Below are positions 54,484-62,378 of a stretch of 64,000 bases of DNA, one piece after another. Under the pieces are notes generated by a model. That model was not told where the DNA came from. It saw only the letters and a program-made list of their open reading frames with translations, and ran no database searches. Each line of letters opens with the position of its first letter. Positions within the stretch are counted from its first letter, which is position 1. The DNA is from Merdiplasma sp964643295 (GTDB lineage: Bacteria; Bacillota; Clostridia; Lachnospirales; Lachnospiraceae). A program made the position numbers and the translations under genes. The stretch is from the NCBI GenBank assembly GCA_964643295.1, contig CAZXSN010000005.1:1-64000 (forward strand). Reading direction: 5' to 3'.

Positions 54484-55185
54484 TTATATCCCCTCCCTAT
54501 CCATAAACAGTCTTCCCTGCGCACTGAGGAGAAACTCTTCCTTTGTCCCGAAAAACACGGTTTTTCCCAGATGAAGCACATGAGAGGCATAGTCCATAAC
54601 CCCCTCCATATGGTGGGAGATCATCAGAATGGTAATGCCTTCCTGGTTCAGCTCCTTTACCAGATGATACATCTCCGCAGTCATCACGGGATCCAGTCCC
54701 GACACCGGCTCGTCCAAAAGAAGCATCCTTTTCGCAGCGCACAGAGCCCTGGCCAGCAATACCCGCTGCTGCTGTCCCCCGGAAAGTTCCCGATAACAGC
54801 GGTTTTGAAGGCTGTTAAGCTTCATCCGCCGAATGTTCTCCGCGGCCAGCTGTTTTTCCTCCTTCCGGTAAAAAGGACGAAATCCGCACCGTCCCTGACA
54901 TCCGGAGAGGACCACCTCCCAGACGGAGGCGGGAAAGTCTTTCTGAACGGGACTCTGCTGGGGAAGATAGCCGATCTCTCCCCGGCTCAGCCCGTCCCCG
55001 GTGAGAATCTCACCGGAGAGCGGAGGCATAAGCCCCAGAAGGGTTTTCATCAGAGTGGATTTTCCGGCGCCGTTTTCTCCCGTGATGCACAGGTAATCAC
55101 CGGCAGAAACAGAAAATCGAATGCCTTCAGCGATCTCTCTCCCATCGTAGCCCAGGGAAAGATCCCGAACAGTTAACTGCGCCAT
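54484..55185 (-). CDS. Metal ABC transporter ATP-binding protein (ZnuC/TroB family)
   Basis: The 233-residue ABC ATPase has Walker A GENGAGKST, the Q-loop in GYLPQQSPV, signature ELSGGQQQR, Walker B MLLLDEPVSGLDP and an H-loop ISHHMEG. It energises the neighbouring permease. It has an AGGAGG RBS and lies 10 nt after the substrate-binding protein gene. All catalytic residues are intact. Confidence 0.93.
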   Translation of the reverse strand: MAQLTVRDLSLGYDGREIAEGIRFSVSAGDYLCITGENGAGKSTLMKTLLGLMPPLSGEILTGDGLSRGEIGYLPQQSPVQKDFPASVWEVVLSGCQGRCGFRPFYRKEEKQLAAENIRRMKLNSLQNRCYRELSGGQQQRVLLARALCAAKRMLLLDEPVSGLDPVMTAEMYHLVKELNQEGITILMISHHMEGVMDYASHVLHLGKTVFFGTKEEFLLSAQGRLFMDREGI

Positions 55186-55195
55186 TTGGTTCCTC

Positions 55196-56170
55196 CTACT
55201 TTAAGGCTTCCTTTAATACTTCCAGATTTTTCTCCATGATGGAGAGGTATTTGGCTCCCTCTTCGATATCACTTAAGGTAATGGACTGCATGGAATCCAG
55301 CGTCAGGATCTGCGCATCGTGATTTTTCGAGGTGGAGACAATGGTCTGGGCTATCTTGTGTTCTGTGCCCTCCAAAGTCATTACGCACGAGAGGTTCAGC
55401 TCATCCACCTTGCCGACCAGGAAGGAGATGGTCTCAAAGCTGGCTTCCGTCTCCGCGGAACAGCCGGAAAAGGCCGCGTAGCAGGTGAGGCCGTAGTCAT
55501 CCGCGAGATACCGGAAGGGGAACCGGTCTCCAAAGAGAAGGGTTTTGACCGGGGCTTCCTCTGTGGCCTTCTGATATTCGGCATCCAGTGCGCTCAGCTT
55601 CTCACAGTAGGCTTGCGTATTGGCAGCGTAGGCATCGGCATGGTCCGGATCGATCTGAGAGAGATTCTCACTGATGGCTTCGCAGAGCAGGGAAGCATTC
55701 TTCAGGGAAAGCCAGATGTGCTCATCATATTCCTCTACCTCCTCCCCTTCCTCTTCTTCCGCTTCCATCCTTTCAAGCTCTTCCTCCAGCTTGGCAGAAC
55801 TTCCCAGGACTTCCAGCAGATTCAAGGCATTGATCTCTTCGTTTCCGGTTCCCTTGAGCACTTCCTTTGCCCACTCATCAGATTCGCCTCCCACATAGAG
55901 GAAAAGATCACAGTTGGAGATCTCCACCATGTCCTCTGCGGTGGGCTGATAGTTGTGAAGATCTACCCCGTTGTCCAAAAGTAAAGTGAGATTTACGTTC
56001 TCAGCCTGCTCTCCCAGGATTTCTCTCACCCAGTCATACACGGGAAAAATACTGGCCACTATGGACAGCTTTTGATCAGATTCTGCCAAAGCAGGAACCG
56101 GGGATAAGGCAGCAGCAGATACGGCGGCTGCAAGAAAGGCAGCCCACAGTTTTACACTTCTTTTATTCAT
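55196..56170 (-). CDS. Metal ABC transporter substrate-binding protein (ZnuA/AdcA family, cluster A-I)
   Basis: The 324-residue protein has a Sec signal peptide (LWAAFLAAAVSAAALSPVPALA) and the cluster A-I fold. It has VASIFPVYDWVREI, NGVDLHNYQPTAEDM and an acidic loop EEEEGEEVEEYDEHIWLS that takes the place of the usual His-rich loop. TCYAAFSGCSAETEAS follows. The DLHNYQPT His and the DEHIWLS His are the usual first metal ligands. It delivers zinc or manganese to the permease. ATG 56170 follows AAGGAG at 6-nt spacing. It is upstream of the ATPase gene; direct AGTRTGCC repeats precede it. Confidence 0.92.
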   Translation of the reverse strand: MNKRSVKLWAAFLAAAVSAAALSPVPALAESDQKLSIVASIFPVYDWVREILGEQAENVNLTLLLDNGVDLHNYQPTAEDMVEISNCDLFLYVGGESDEWAKEVLKGTGNEEINALNLLEVLGSSAKLEEELERMEAEEEEGEEVEEYDEHIWLSLKNASLLCEAISENLSQIDPDHADAYAANTQAYCEKLSALDAEYQKATEEAPVKTLLFGDRFPFRYLADDYGLTCYAAFSGCSAETEASFETISFLVGKVDELNLSCVMTLEGTEHKIAQTIVSTSKNHDAQILTLDSMQSITLSDIEEGAKYLSIMEKNLEVLKEALK

Positions 56171-56545
56171 AAAAATCTCCTTTGCAGTAAATGGCATACT
56201 TTGCCCTAAAAGGCATACTGGTACCCTTTTTCAGGCAGTCAGCGAAAATGGTCATAAAGGCACACTTTGACAGTTCTTTGAAGCAGCCTTTTAGAAGGCG
56301 GAGAAAAAGTCCGCAAAATCACCCTGAAACGGTCCAAAAATAAGGAAACCCGACCATAATTTCCCAAACCGGCGGCCCAAAAACCCGCCGGCAAATTCAT
56401 CATATATTTTTTCTTCAGGAAAACTTAGAAAAGCCCAGAATTCCCCCAAAGGGAAAAATAGGCGCAGATAAACAGAGGAATTGGGTCAGCTCCAAAAATA
56501 AGCAGACTCATTCCTCCTCTCCCTGTCAGGGAATAGAAATGTGAT
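56171..56545. promoter_or_regulatory. Upstream region of the metal-binding protein gene with three AGTRTGCC repeats
   Basis: The minus strand has AGTATGCC at 56200-56193 and 56219-56212 (19-bp spacing) and AGTGTGCC at 56266-56259. Repeated half-sites directly before a metal-uptake gene suggest an operator for a metal or stress regulator, but none of the known Fur/Zur/AdcR sites matches. No other feature in the remaining bases. Confidence 0.5.
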
Positions 56546-56842
56546 TCAATTCGAGAGTTTTACCTTCATGGAAACCAGAGTTGGCATGGAACAGCGTTCC
56601 ACACAGACAAGTACCATCCGGATGACGACATACAAAAAAGAGACAGCCGCCAAGAAAACAGCTACCGGGATCAGCTTTTTTAGGACATGATTCGAGACAT
56701 CAATCTGGTAGCAGACAGGGCAGTGACTCCTGTCACTGCAGCTGTGATCCGCATTCTCGGCCACATAGGAAACAGAGAGCATGACCAGAAAAGAAAGAAT
56801 CGCCGTCAGCAGAAGTGCGATCATGCGTTTCTGTCTGGACAT
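56546..56842 (-). CDS. Small two-helix membrane protein with Cys/His cluster
   Basis: The 98-residue protein has an N-terminal helix (MIALLLTAILSFLVMLSVSYV) and a second helix near 70 (LIPVAVFLAAVSFLYVVIRMV). The outside loop between them holds HSCSDRSHCPVCY, with three Cys and two His that could bind a metal ion. AAAGGAGG precedes ATG 56842 by about 8 nt; upstream codons to 56965 overlap the promoter. Its neighbour is the metal ABC uptake operon, 375 nt downstream on the same strand. A role in metal sensing, chaperoning or resistance is inferred from position and motif. Confidence 0.78.
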   Translation of the reverse strand: MSRQKRMIALLLTAILSFLVMLSVSYVAENADHSCSDRSHCPVCYQIDVSNHVLKKLIPVAVFLAAVSFLYVVIRMVLVCVERCSMPTLVSMKVKLSN

Positions 56843-56906
56843 AGGTGTCTCCTCCTTTCCGATGAGCCTTCGGTTTCTGTGCTCGCTCTTTTTCAATGCA
56901 AAGCAA

Positions 56907-56935
56907 AGTGTAACACAGTTCTCCCATTGAGTCAA
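56907..56935 (-). promoter_or_regulatory. Promoter of the small Cys/His membrane protein
   Basis: TTGACT (56935-56930), 17-nt spacer, TACACT (56912-56907) on the minus strand, about 65 nt before the start codon. Confidence 0.7.
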
Positions 56936-57862
56936 TGAAATTTGCGACGTTTCGGGTTCTTTCATATTCCGGGTTCACAGTGCGCCCCAGAAAGCACCTC
57001 CCATCGCAGTTTCCTAAGCGGCAATCGCGCCGCGGAAAGGTGCGCATATCCTCCGCATGCCCGCCGCGCCTTATTCGGCCAGTCCGGATCCGCAGTCAAA
57101 GACCTGCCGAGCACACTCGCGTCACCTAATCTTCTCTCCAGCATCGCTTCCATCTCCAGGGGAGTCGGGATTCTTCCCATGACAGCTGCCGACACGTGAT
57201 CCGGCGCTTGCCGGATCTGCCGTGCACAGGAAACATTCCCTCCGTGCGGAAGAATACACGGCGCCTCAATATAATGATTACAGCGTCAAAAGCCTGAACC
57301 CACTGTATGAGAACCAGTCAGTTTGTCCAGGCCGCAGGAGAAGGCAGGCATTCGAAGAATCGAAACCGAAAAGAATCAACCGCACCGGCCCGGAAAACTG
57401 CAGCCAGTCACCATAACGCAGGACGCCCCGTGCCTGTGTTTAAGGCTTTGTAAGAGGAGCTTTCCAAACTTCTGCCTGGCAGAGCATCATTGACCTTTAC
57501 AGAAACGGCAGGGGTGCTCCAAGCAGAAGTCCCCCTCGCATCTTTTCCGTCCAGTCCAATTGGTTGAAAGGGTGAACTGTCTTTTCAAACCTGCCGGATC
57601 CTGTCTCCCTTTCCCCCTGCCCGCAGCAGCGCTTCCCGAAAAAAGCATCCGGAAAAATGCCCCCGCAGCTGCAGCAAACCTTCCGCGCAGACAGCCGGTA
57701 AAGCTGATCCTTTCGACAATCAGCGCGGAAATGCTGCCCGTTTTGAGAGATCTTCCCCTCCCCTTTCTTTTTGAAAGTGCTTCGGGGCAAATCCTCTCTT
57801 TCCCGGTGAAAAATCCGTGCAAAGAAAAGCCGGTGGAAAATTTGCGGAGTTTGATTAATTTC

Positions 57863-57891
57863 TTTACATTTTTCGGGAACTCGGTTATAAT
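57863..57891 (+). promoter_or_regulatory. Promoter of mecA
   Basis: TTTACA (57863-57868), 17-nt spacer, perfect TATAAT (57886-57891), about 57 nt before the start at 57949. Confidence 0.8.
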
Positions 57892-57948
57892 CAAGTCAGA
57901 CGAAAGTTTCTTTTTCATTTTCATTTATTCAGAATGGATGTGATATTG

Positions 57949-58704
57949 ATGAAAATCGAAAAACTCAATGAAAATCAGATCCGCTGTACGCTTACGCGGG
58001 AAGATCTGGTCGACCGCGAAATTCACGTCAGTGAGCTGGCGTATGGTTCCGAGCGGGCGAAAGCGCTGTTTCGCGATATGATGCAGCAGGCCTCCGAAGA
58101 CTTTGGATTTGAGGCCAACAATGTCCCGCTGATGATCGAAGCAATCCCGGTATCGACGGACTCTCTGATCTTGATCATTACCAAGGTGGAAAATCCGGAA
58201 GAGCTGGATACCCGTTTTTCCAGATTTACTCCGGACAGCGATTCCTCCGAACGCGCACGTACCGCCTCCAGCATCGCAGAAATGCTTTCCGGAGCGGATG
58301 ACCTGCTGGATCTGATCGATAAGCTGCATCAGGCGCACCAGCTCGCCTCCAAATCCTCCGGCGCAGGCATACCGCAGGAAACAGGCGGAAATGATTCCGA
58401 GGAAAGTTTCCACCTGGCCCGTTTCTATCTGTTCCAGGATCTGGAAACGGTGATCCGTGTTTCCCATGTGCTGGTGGATAAATACACCGGTCCGAACGCG
58501 CTGTTTAAAAATCCGGAAGATCAGAATTATTATCTCCTGCTTAAGAAGGCCGACACGGATGCGGAACAGTTCAACAGAGTCTGCAACATTCTCTCGGAGT
58601 ATGCCCTGCAGATCAGCTACACGCCCGGCATGGAAGAGTATTTTACGGAACATATGGAAGTGATTATCCCTGAGATGGCGATCCAGAATCTGGGCATGAT
58701 CTAG
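57949..58704 (+). CDS. mecA: ClpC adaptor protein MecA
   Basis: The 251-residue protein starts MKIEKLNENQIRCTLTREDL, the diagnostic MecA N-terminus that binds substrates. It has an acidic/Ser-rich linker (~85-145), then a C-terminal domain with FYLFQDLETVIRVSHVL, YLLLKKADTDAEQFNRVC and EHMEVIIPEMAIQNL that docks to ClpC and activates ClpCP proteolysis. ATG 57949 is used; an alternative at 57934 has no better RBS. It has its own promoter and terminator, so is monocistronic. Confidence 0.95.
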   Translation: MKIEKLNENQIRCTLTREDLVDREIHVSELAYGSERAKALFRDMMQQASEDFGFEANNVPLMIEAIPVSTDSLILIITKVENPEELDTRFSRFTPDSDSSERARTASSIAEMLSGADDLLDLIDKLHQAHQLASKSSGAGIPQETGGNDSEESFHLARFYLFQDLETVIRVSHVLVDKYTGPNALFKNPEDQNYYLLLKKADTDAEQFNRVCNILSEYALQISYTPGMEEYFTEHMEVIIPEMAIQNLGMI

Positions 58705-58720
58705 GATACTGATTGGAAGA

Positions 58721-58752
58721 AAGAACCGGGAGCAGCAGCCCGGTTCTTTTTA
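58721..58752 (+). terminator. Intrinsic terminator of mecA
   Basis: AAGAACCGGG (58721-58730) pairs with CCCGGTTCTT (58739-58748), 8-nt loop, then TTTTTA. Confidence 0.9.
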
Positions 58753-58810
58753 TTCTGTGAAAGTTCTTATATTTGTAATTACTCTCACTAAGTTTCAGTT
58801 TAAGGCATAC

Positions 58811-58849
58811 AAAAAGACTGCCCAGGTACTTTTGCCAGGCAGCCTTTTT
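58811..58849 (-). terminator. Bidirectional terminator after the DUF1858 gene
   Basis: AAAAAG...CTGCC pairs with GGCAG...CTTTTT across the span; A- and T-runs flank both sides, so it works on the minus strand for the DUF1858 gene and may back up mecA. Confidence 0.75.
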
Positions 58850-58866
58850 GACCGTTTCAAAACTTC

Positions 58867-59076
58867 TTACATGGATGCTTTTCTGTAGGCATTCAGCCTT
58901 TCCACCAGCACCCCCGCATCGATCCCGTGAACCATAGCCGCTTCTTCCAGCGTCTCCCCCTGGGAAGAGGGGCAGCCTACGCAGAACATACCGCCAGCCA
59001 TCAGAACACCCGCCATATTTGGATCAATATCCAGGATCTCTCCGATCGTCATGTCTTTCGTGATTTTATCATCCAT
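58867..59076 (-). CDS. DUF1858 domain-containing protein (hybrid-cluster-protein-associated disulfide domain)
   Basis: The 69-residue protein has KDMTIGEILDIDPNMAGVLM followed by FCVGCPSSQGETLEEAA. The CxxC-containing FCVGCPSSQGE is the family hallmark; such small proteins occur alone or beside hybrid-cluster and redox proteins in anaerobes. The two Cys may form a redox-active disulfide. It is monocistronic, pointing away from the ferredoxin gene 350 nt away. Function is not known. Confidence 0.92.
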   Translation of the reverse strand: MDDKITKDMTIGEILDIDPNMAGVLMAGGMFCVGCPSSQGETLEEAAMVHGIDAGVLVERLNAYRKASM

Positions 59077-59427
59077 GGGAACCGCCTCCTTTTGTTAAGA
59101 TACATTCATTATAAACCTTTTCCCGCGCCAGCGCAAGATGCTTAAAAAACCTGTTTTCTCATGGACTGGGAGGAAGAAAAACCAAACGGGAGAAATGACG
59201 CAGGAAAGGTCCCTAGCCGGCGTTGCAAAGCCTCTCTCCCATCTCACCAGCCGGAGACCCTGCGCTCACCTTGCGGCGCAGGATTTACTTTTGGAAATTT
59301 CTCTTTGTTTTTTCCCGCTGAAGTTTAATTTTTACTTGTATAATTCGCCCCTCTGTATTAAAATAAGGAAAGCGCCTGGCCCCAAGGACGGAGCCGGCAA
59401 ATAAATATTTTAAGGAGGGTTTCTACT

Positions 59428-59598
59428 ATGGCATATGTAATTTCTGACGAGTGTGTAGCCTGCGGCACCTGCGCAAGCGAATGTCCCGCGGAAGCGATCA
59501 GCGAAGGCGACGGCAAATATGTGATCGACCAGGATGCCTGCCTGGAATGCGGCACCTGCGAGGCAGCCTGCCCCACCGGAGCAATCTCCGCCGAATAA
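59428..59598 (+). CDS. 2[4Fe-4S] ferredoxin
   Basis: The 56-residue protein reads through two classical CxxCxxCxxxCP cluster motifs, with Cys at 9, 12, 15, 19 and at 38, 41, 44, 48. It carries electrons for anaerobic metabolism such as pyruvate:ferredoxin oxidoreductase and hydrogenase. AGGAGGG lies about 8 nt before ATG 59428. A TATAAT at 59339-59344 could be the -10 but no strong -35 was found. The terminator follows at 59634. It is shorter than many gene-finder cut-offs and easily missed. Confidence 0.96.
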   Translation: MAYVISDECVACGTCASECPAEAISEGDGKYVIDQDACLECGTCEAACPTGAISAE

Positions 59599-59633
59599 GC
59601 GAGAAGAAACAGCCTGGTTTCCAGGAGCTTAAA

Positions 59634-59661
59634 AAAGAGAGCCGCCAGCGGCTCTCTTTTT
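59634..59661 (+). terminator. Intrinsic terminator of the ferredoxin gene
   Basis: AAAGAGAGCCGC (59634-59645) and its complement (59648-59659) form a long stem with a tiny loop, then T residues. It is about 35 nt past the stop. Confidence 0.9.
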
Positions 59662-59783
59662 CATTTCTTTTCATTTCTTTTTTCCTTTCTATTTCTCTCC
59701 GGCTTTCAGCGTTTTGCGTTTCAGCTGTGCTTTCTGACAGGAGAAATCCCTTTGGAAACCATGCTTCGTCCGCACCGCGGTTT

Positions 59784-62316
59784 TTAAACCTCAAAACTTG
59801 CCGGGTCGATCTCGATCTTCTCCTTGTCCAGGTGCCAGATCTCATCCACATACTGCTGGATCGTGCGGTCGGAAGTGAACTTTCCGCTGCTTGCCATGTT
59901 GAGGATGGCCATCTTCGCCCAGCGGGCGCCGTCGCGGTAGGCTTCCTCCACACGCCTCTGGGCCGCCGCATAGGGCTTGAAATCCGCGAGGATAAAGTAG
60001 GTGTCCGCACGGTCGCTGCTGTTGGTATTTAACAGGGAATCATAGATCTCACGGAACAGGTTCATATCCCCGTTGGAGAACTCGCCGTTGATCAGCTGCA
60101 TCAGCACCCGGCGGATATCCTGATCATTGTTGAAGTAGTAGGTCGGATCATAGCCGCCGTTCTTCTCATAGCTGATGACCTGCTCGGAAGACAATCCAAA
60201 GATGAACGCGTTCTCCTCGCCCACTTCCTCAACGATCTCCACGTTCGCGCCGTCCATGGTGCCCAGCGTCGGTGCGCCGTTCAGCATAAACTTCATATTT
60301 CCGGTACCGGAGGCTTCCTTGCTGGCCGTGGAGATCTGCTCAGAGACGTCAGCGGCGGCAAAGATGAGCTCCGCGTTGGAGACCCGGTAATCCTCGATAA
60401 AGACTACCTTCAGCTTGCCCTTGATGCTCTTGTCGTTGTTGATCACATCGGCTACGCTGTTGATCAGCTTGATCGTCAGCTTTGCCCTGCGGTATCCCGC
60501 GGCGGCCTTCGCGCCGAAGATAAAGGTACGCGGATAGAAATCCAGCTCCGGATGATCCTTGATCACGTTGTAGAGGTACATAACATGCAGGATGTTGAGC
60601 AGCTGGCGCTTGTACTCGTGCAGCCGCTTCACCTGCACATCAAAGATCGAGCGCGGATCAACTTCCACCCCGTTATGCACCCGGATGTACTGTGCCAGAC
60701 GCAGCTTGTTCTGATACTTGATGTTCATGAACTCCTGCTGCGCCTGCGGATCGCTGGCGTAAATCTTCATCTTGGCGATCTGCGGCAGATCCGTGATCCA
60801 CTCATCACCGATGTGCGCCGTCACCCAGTCAGCCAGAAGCGGATTGCCGTGCAGCAGGAAACGCCTCTGCGTGATGCCGTTGGTCTTATTGTTGAACTTC
60901 TGCGGGAACATCTCGTAGAAATCCTTCAGCTGCTCATTCTTTAAGATCTCCGTGTGCAGCCTTGCCACACCGTTGACCGAATAGCTGGCCACAATCGCCA
61001 GGTGCGCCATCTTCACCTGCCCGTCATAGATAATCGCCATCTTGGCGATCTTCTCCTGGTCGCCCGGATACTTCTTCTGAATCTCAGCGACAAAGCGGCG
61101 GTTGATCTCCTCCACGATCTGGTAGATTGAGGACCTTTGAAAAGTTCCTCCCTGCGNNNNNNNNNNCGATCTGGTAGATACGGGGCAGCAGGCGGGAGAA
61201 GAGCTCAATCGGCCATTTCTCCAGCGCTTCGGACATAATCGTATGGTTCGTGTAGGCGACCGTCTTCGTCGTCACTTCCCAGGCCTCGTCCCACTCCAGC
61301 TTTTCCTCATCCACAAGGATGCGCATCAGTTCCGCCACCGCCACAGTCGGATGGGTGTCGTTTAACTGGAACGTCGCCTTCTCATAGAACTTGCGGATAT
61401 CGCTGTGTTTCTTCTTATATTTCTCAATCGCCGCCTGCACACTGGCGGAGATGAAGAAGTACTGCTGTTTCAGGCGCAGCTCCTTGCCCGCGTAATGGTT
61501 GTCGTTCGGATAGAGCACTTCCACGATGTTGCGGGCCAGGTTCTCCTGCTCCACCGCCTTCTGGTAATCCCCCTTGTCGAAGTGGTCCAGCTGGAAGTCA
61601 TTGATCGCTTCCGCGTCCCAGACACGTAAGGTGTTGACCATGTTGTTGTTGTAGCCGACGATCGGGATATCAAACGGCACTGCACGCACGGACTGGTAGC
61701 CTTCCTGGATGAAGTGGTTGCGCTTGGTCTTCTCGTCGTACTCCACGCGCACATAGCCGCCGAACTTCACTTCCTTCGCGTACTCGGGGCGGCGAAGCTC
61801 GAACGGGTTGCCGTCCTTGAGCCAGTTGTCCGGCACTTCCACCTGGTAGCCGTTCTCAATCTTCTGCTTGAACATCCCATAGCGGTAGCGGATGCCGCAG
61901 CCGTAGGCGACATAGCCCAGCGTCGTCAGAGAATCCAGGAAACAGGCGGCCAGACGGCCAAGTCCGCCGTTGCCCAGCGCCGCGTCCGGCTCCTCATCCT
62001 CGATCACGTTTAAGTCAAAGCCCAGCTCCGCCAGCGCTTCTTTCACTTCCCTGTAGGCGGTCAGGTTGATCAGGTTGTTGCCCAGCGCACGGCCCATTAA
62101 AAATTCCATGGACATATAGTAGACAGTCTTGGGATCATCCTTCTCAAACTGCATCTGCGAAGCCAGCCAGTTGTCCACGATGATATTCTTGACCGCGTAG
62201 GAGACCGCATTGAAGATCTGGTGCTTGGTTGCGTCTTCGAGCGTCCGGCGGTACAGAGTCTTGACGTTCTCCTTTACCTGCTCCTTAAACTCTTCCTTAT
62301 TGAATAACTTATTCAT
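59784..62316 (-). CDS. glgP: Glycogen/alpha-glucan phosphorylase (interrupted by assembly artefact)
   Basis: The two frames join to a ~820-residue GT35 phosphorylase that releases glucose 1-phosphate from glycogen. The N-terminal piece (from 62316) has YYMSMEFLMGRALGNN, DAALGNGGLGRLAACF, QLNDTHPTVAVAELMRIL and SEALEKWPIELFSRLLPRIYQI. The C-terminal piece has KEASGTGNMKFMLNGA with the PLP lysine and LGTMDGANVEI. At 61115-61179 a 13-bp stretch is repeated around a 10-N gap, inserting about 52 nt and shifting frame. Removing it restores RIYQIVEEINRRF, the expected sequence. So the gene is probably intact in the cell. AAGGAG is 7 nt before ATG 62316. It follows ileS on the same strand. Confidence 0.93.
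61157..61166. other. Short assembly gap (10 N) within glgP
   Basis: A 10-N run flanked on both sides by CGATCTGGTAGAT (61115-61127 and 61167-61179) and 29 bases of foreign-looking sequence (61128-61156). Most likely two overlapping contig ends joined wrongly. Confidence 0.95.
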
Positions 62317-62332
62317 CCTGTCTCTCCTTACC

Positions 62333-62367
62333 AGGCAGCTTATACTTAAAGAGCCCTTAAGCTGCCT
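62333..62367 (-). repeat. Inverted repeat between ileS and glgP
   Basis: AGGCAGCTTA (62333-62342) pairs with TAAGCTGCCT (62358-62367), loop 15 nt. It ends a few bases from the glgP RBS. With no clear U-tract it may act as an ileS 3' stem or control glgP translation. Confidence 0.7.
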
Positions 62368-62378
62368 GTCTGTTGTCT

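Larger units (their letters stand above)
56843..57948. other. 1.1-kb intergenic region between the metal-uptake cluster and mecA
   Basis: It contains the divergent promoters at 56907-56935 (minus) and 57863-57891 (plus). In between, open frames on both strands have high Arg/Pro/Ala content and no RBS or family resemblance, so none is called. No RNA gene was recognised. Confidence 0.55.

Noticed and set aside
57487..57924. Minus-strand frames in the mecA upstream region
   Set aside because: Arg/Gly-rich composition, overlaps the mecA promoter, no RBS.
60900..61210. Calling glgP two separate genes or a pseudogene
   Set aside because: The break coincides with an N gap and a 13-bp duplication, which points to an assembly error.
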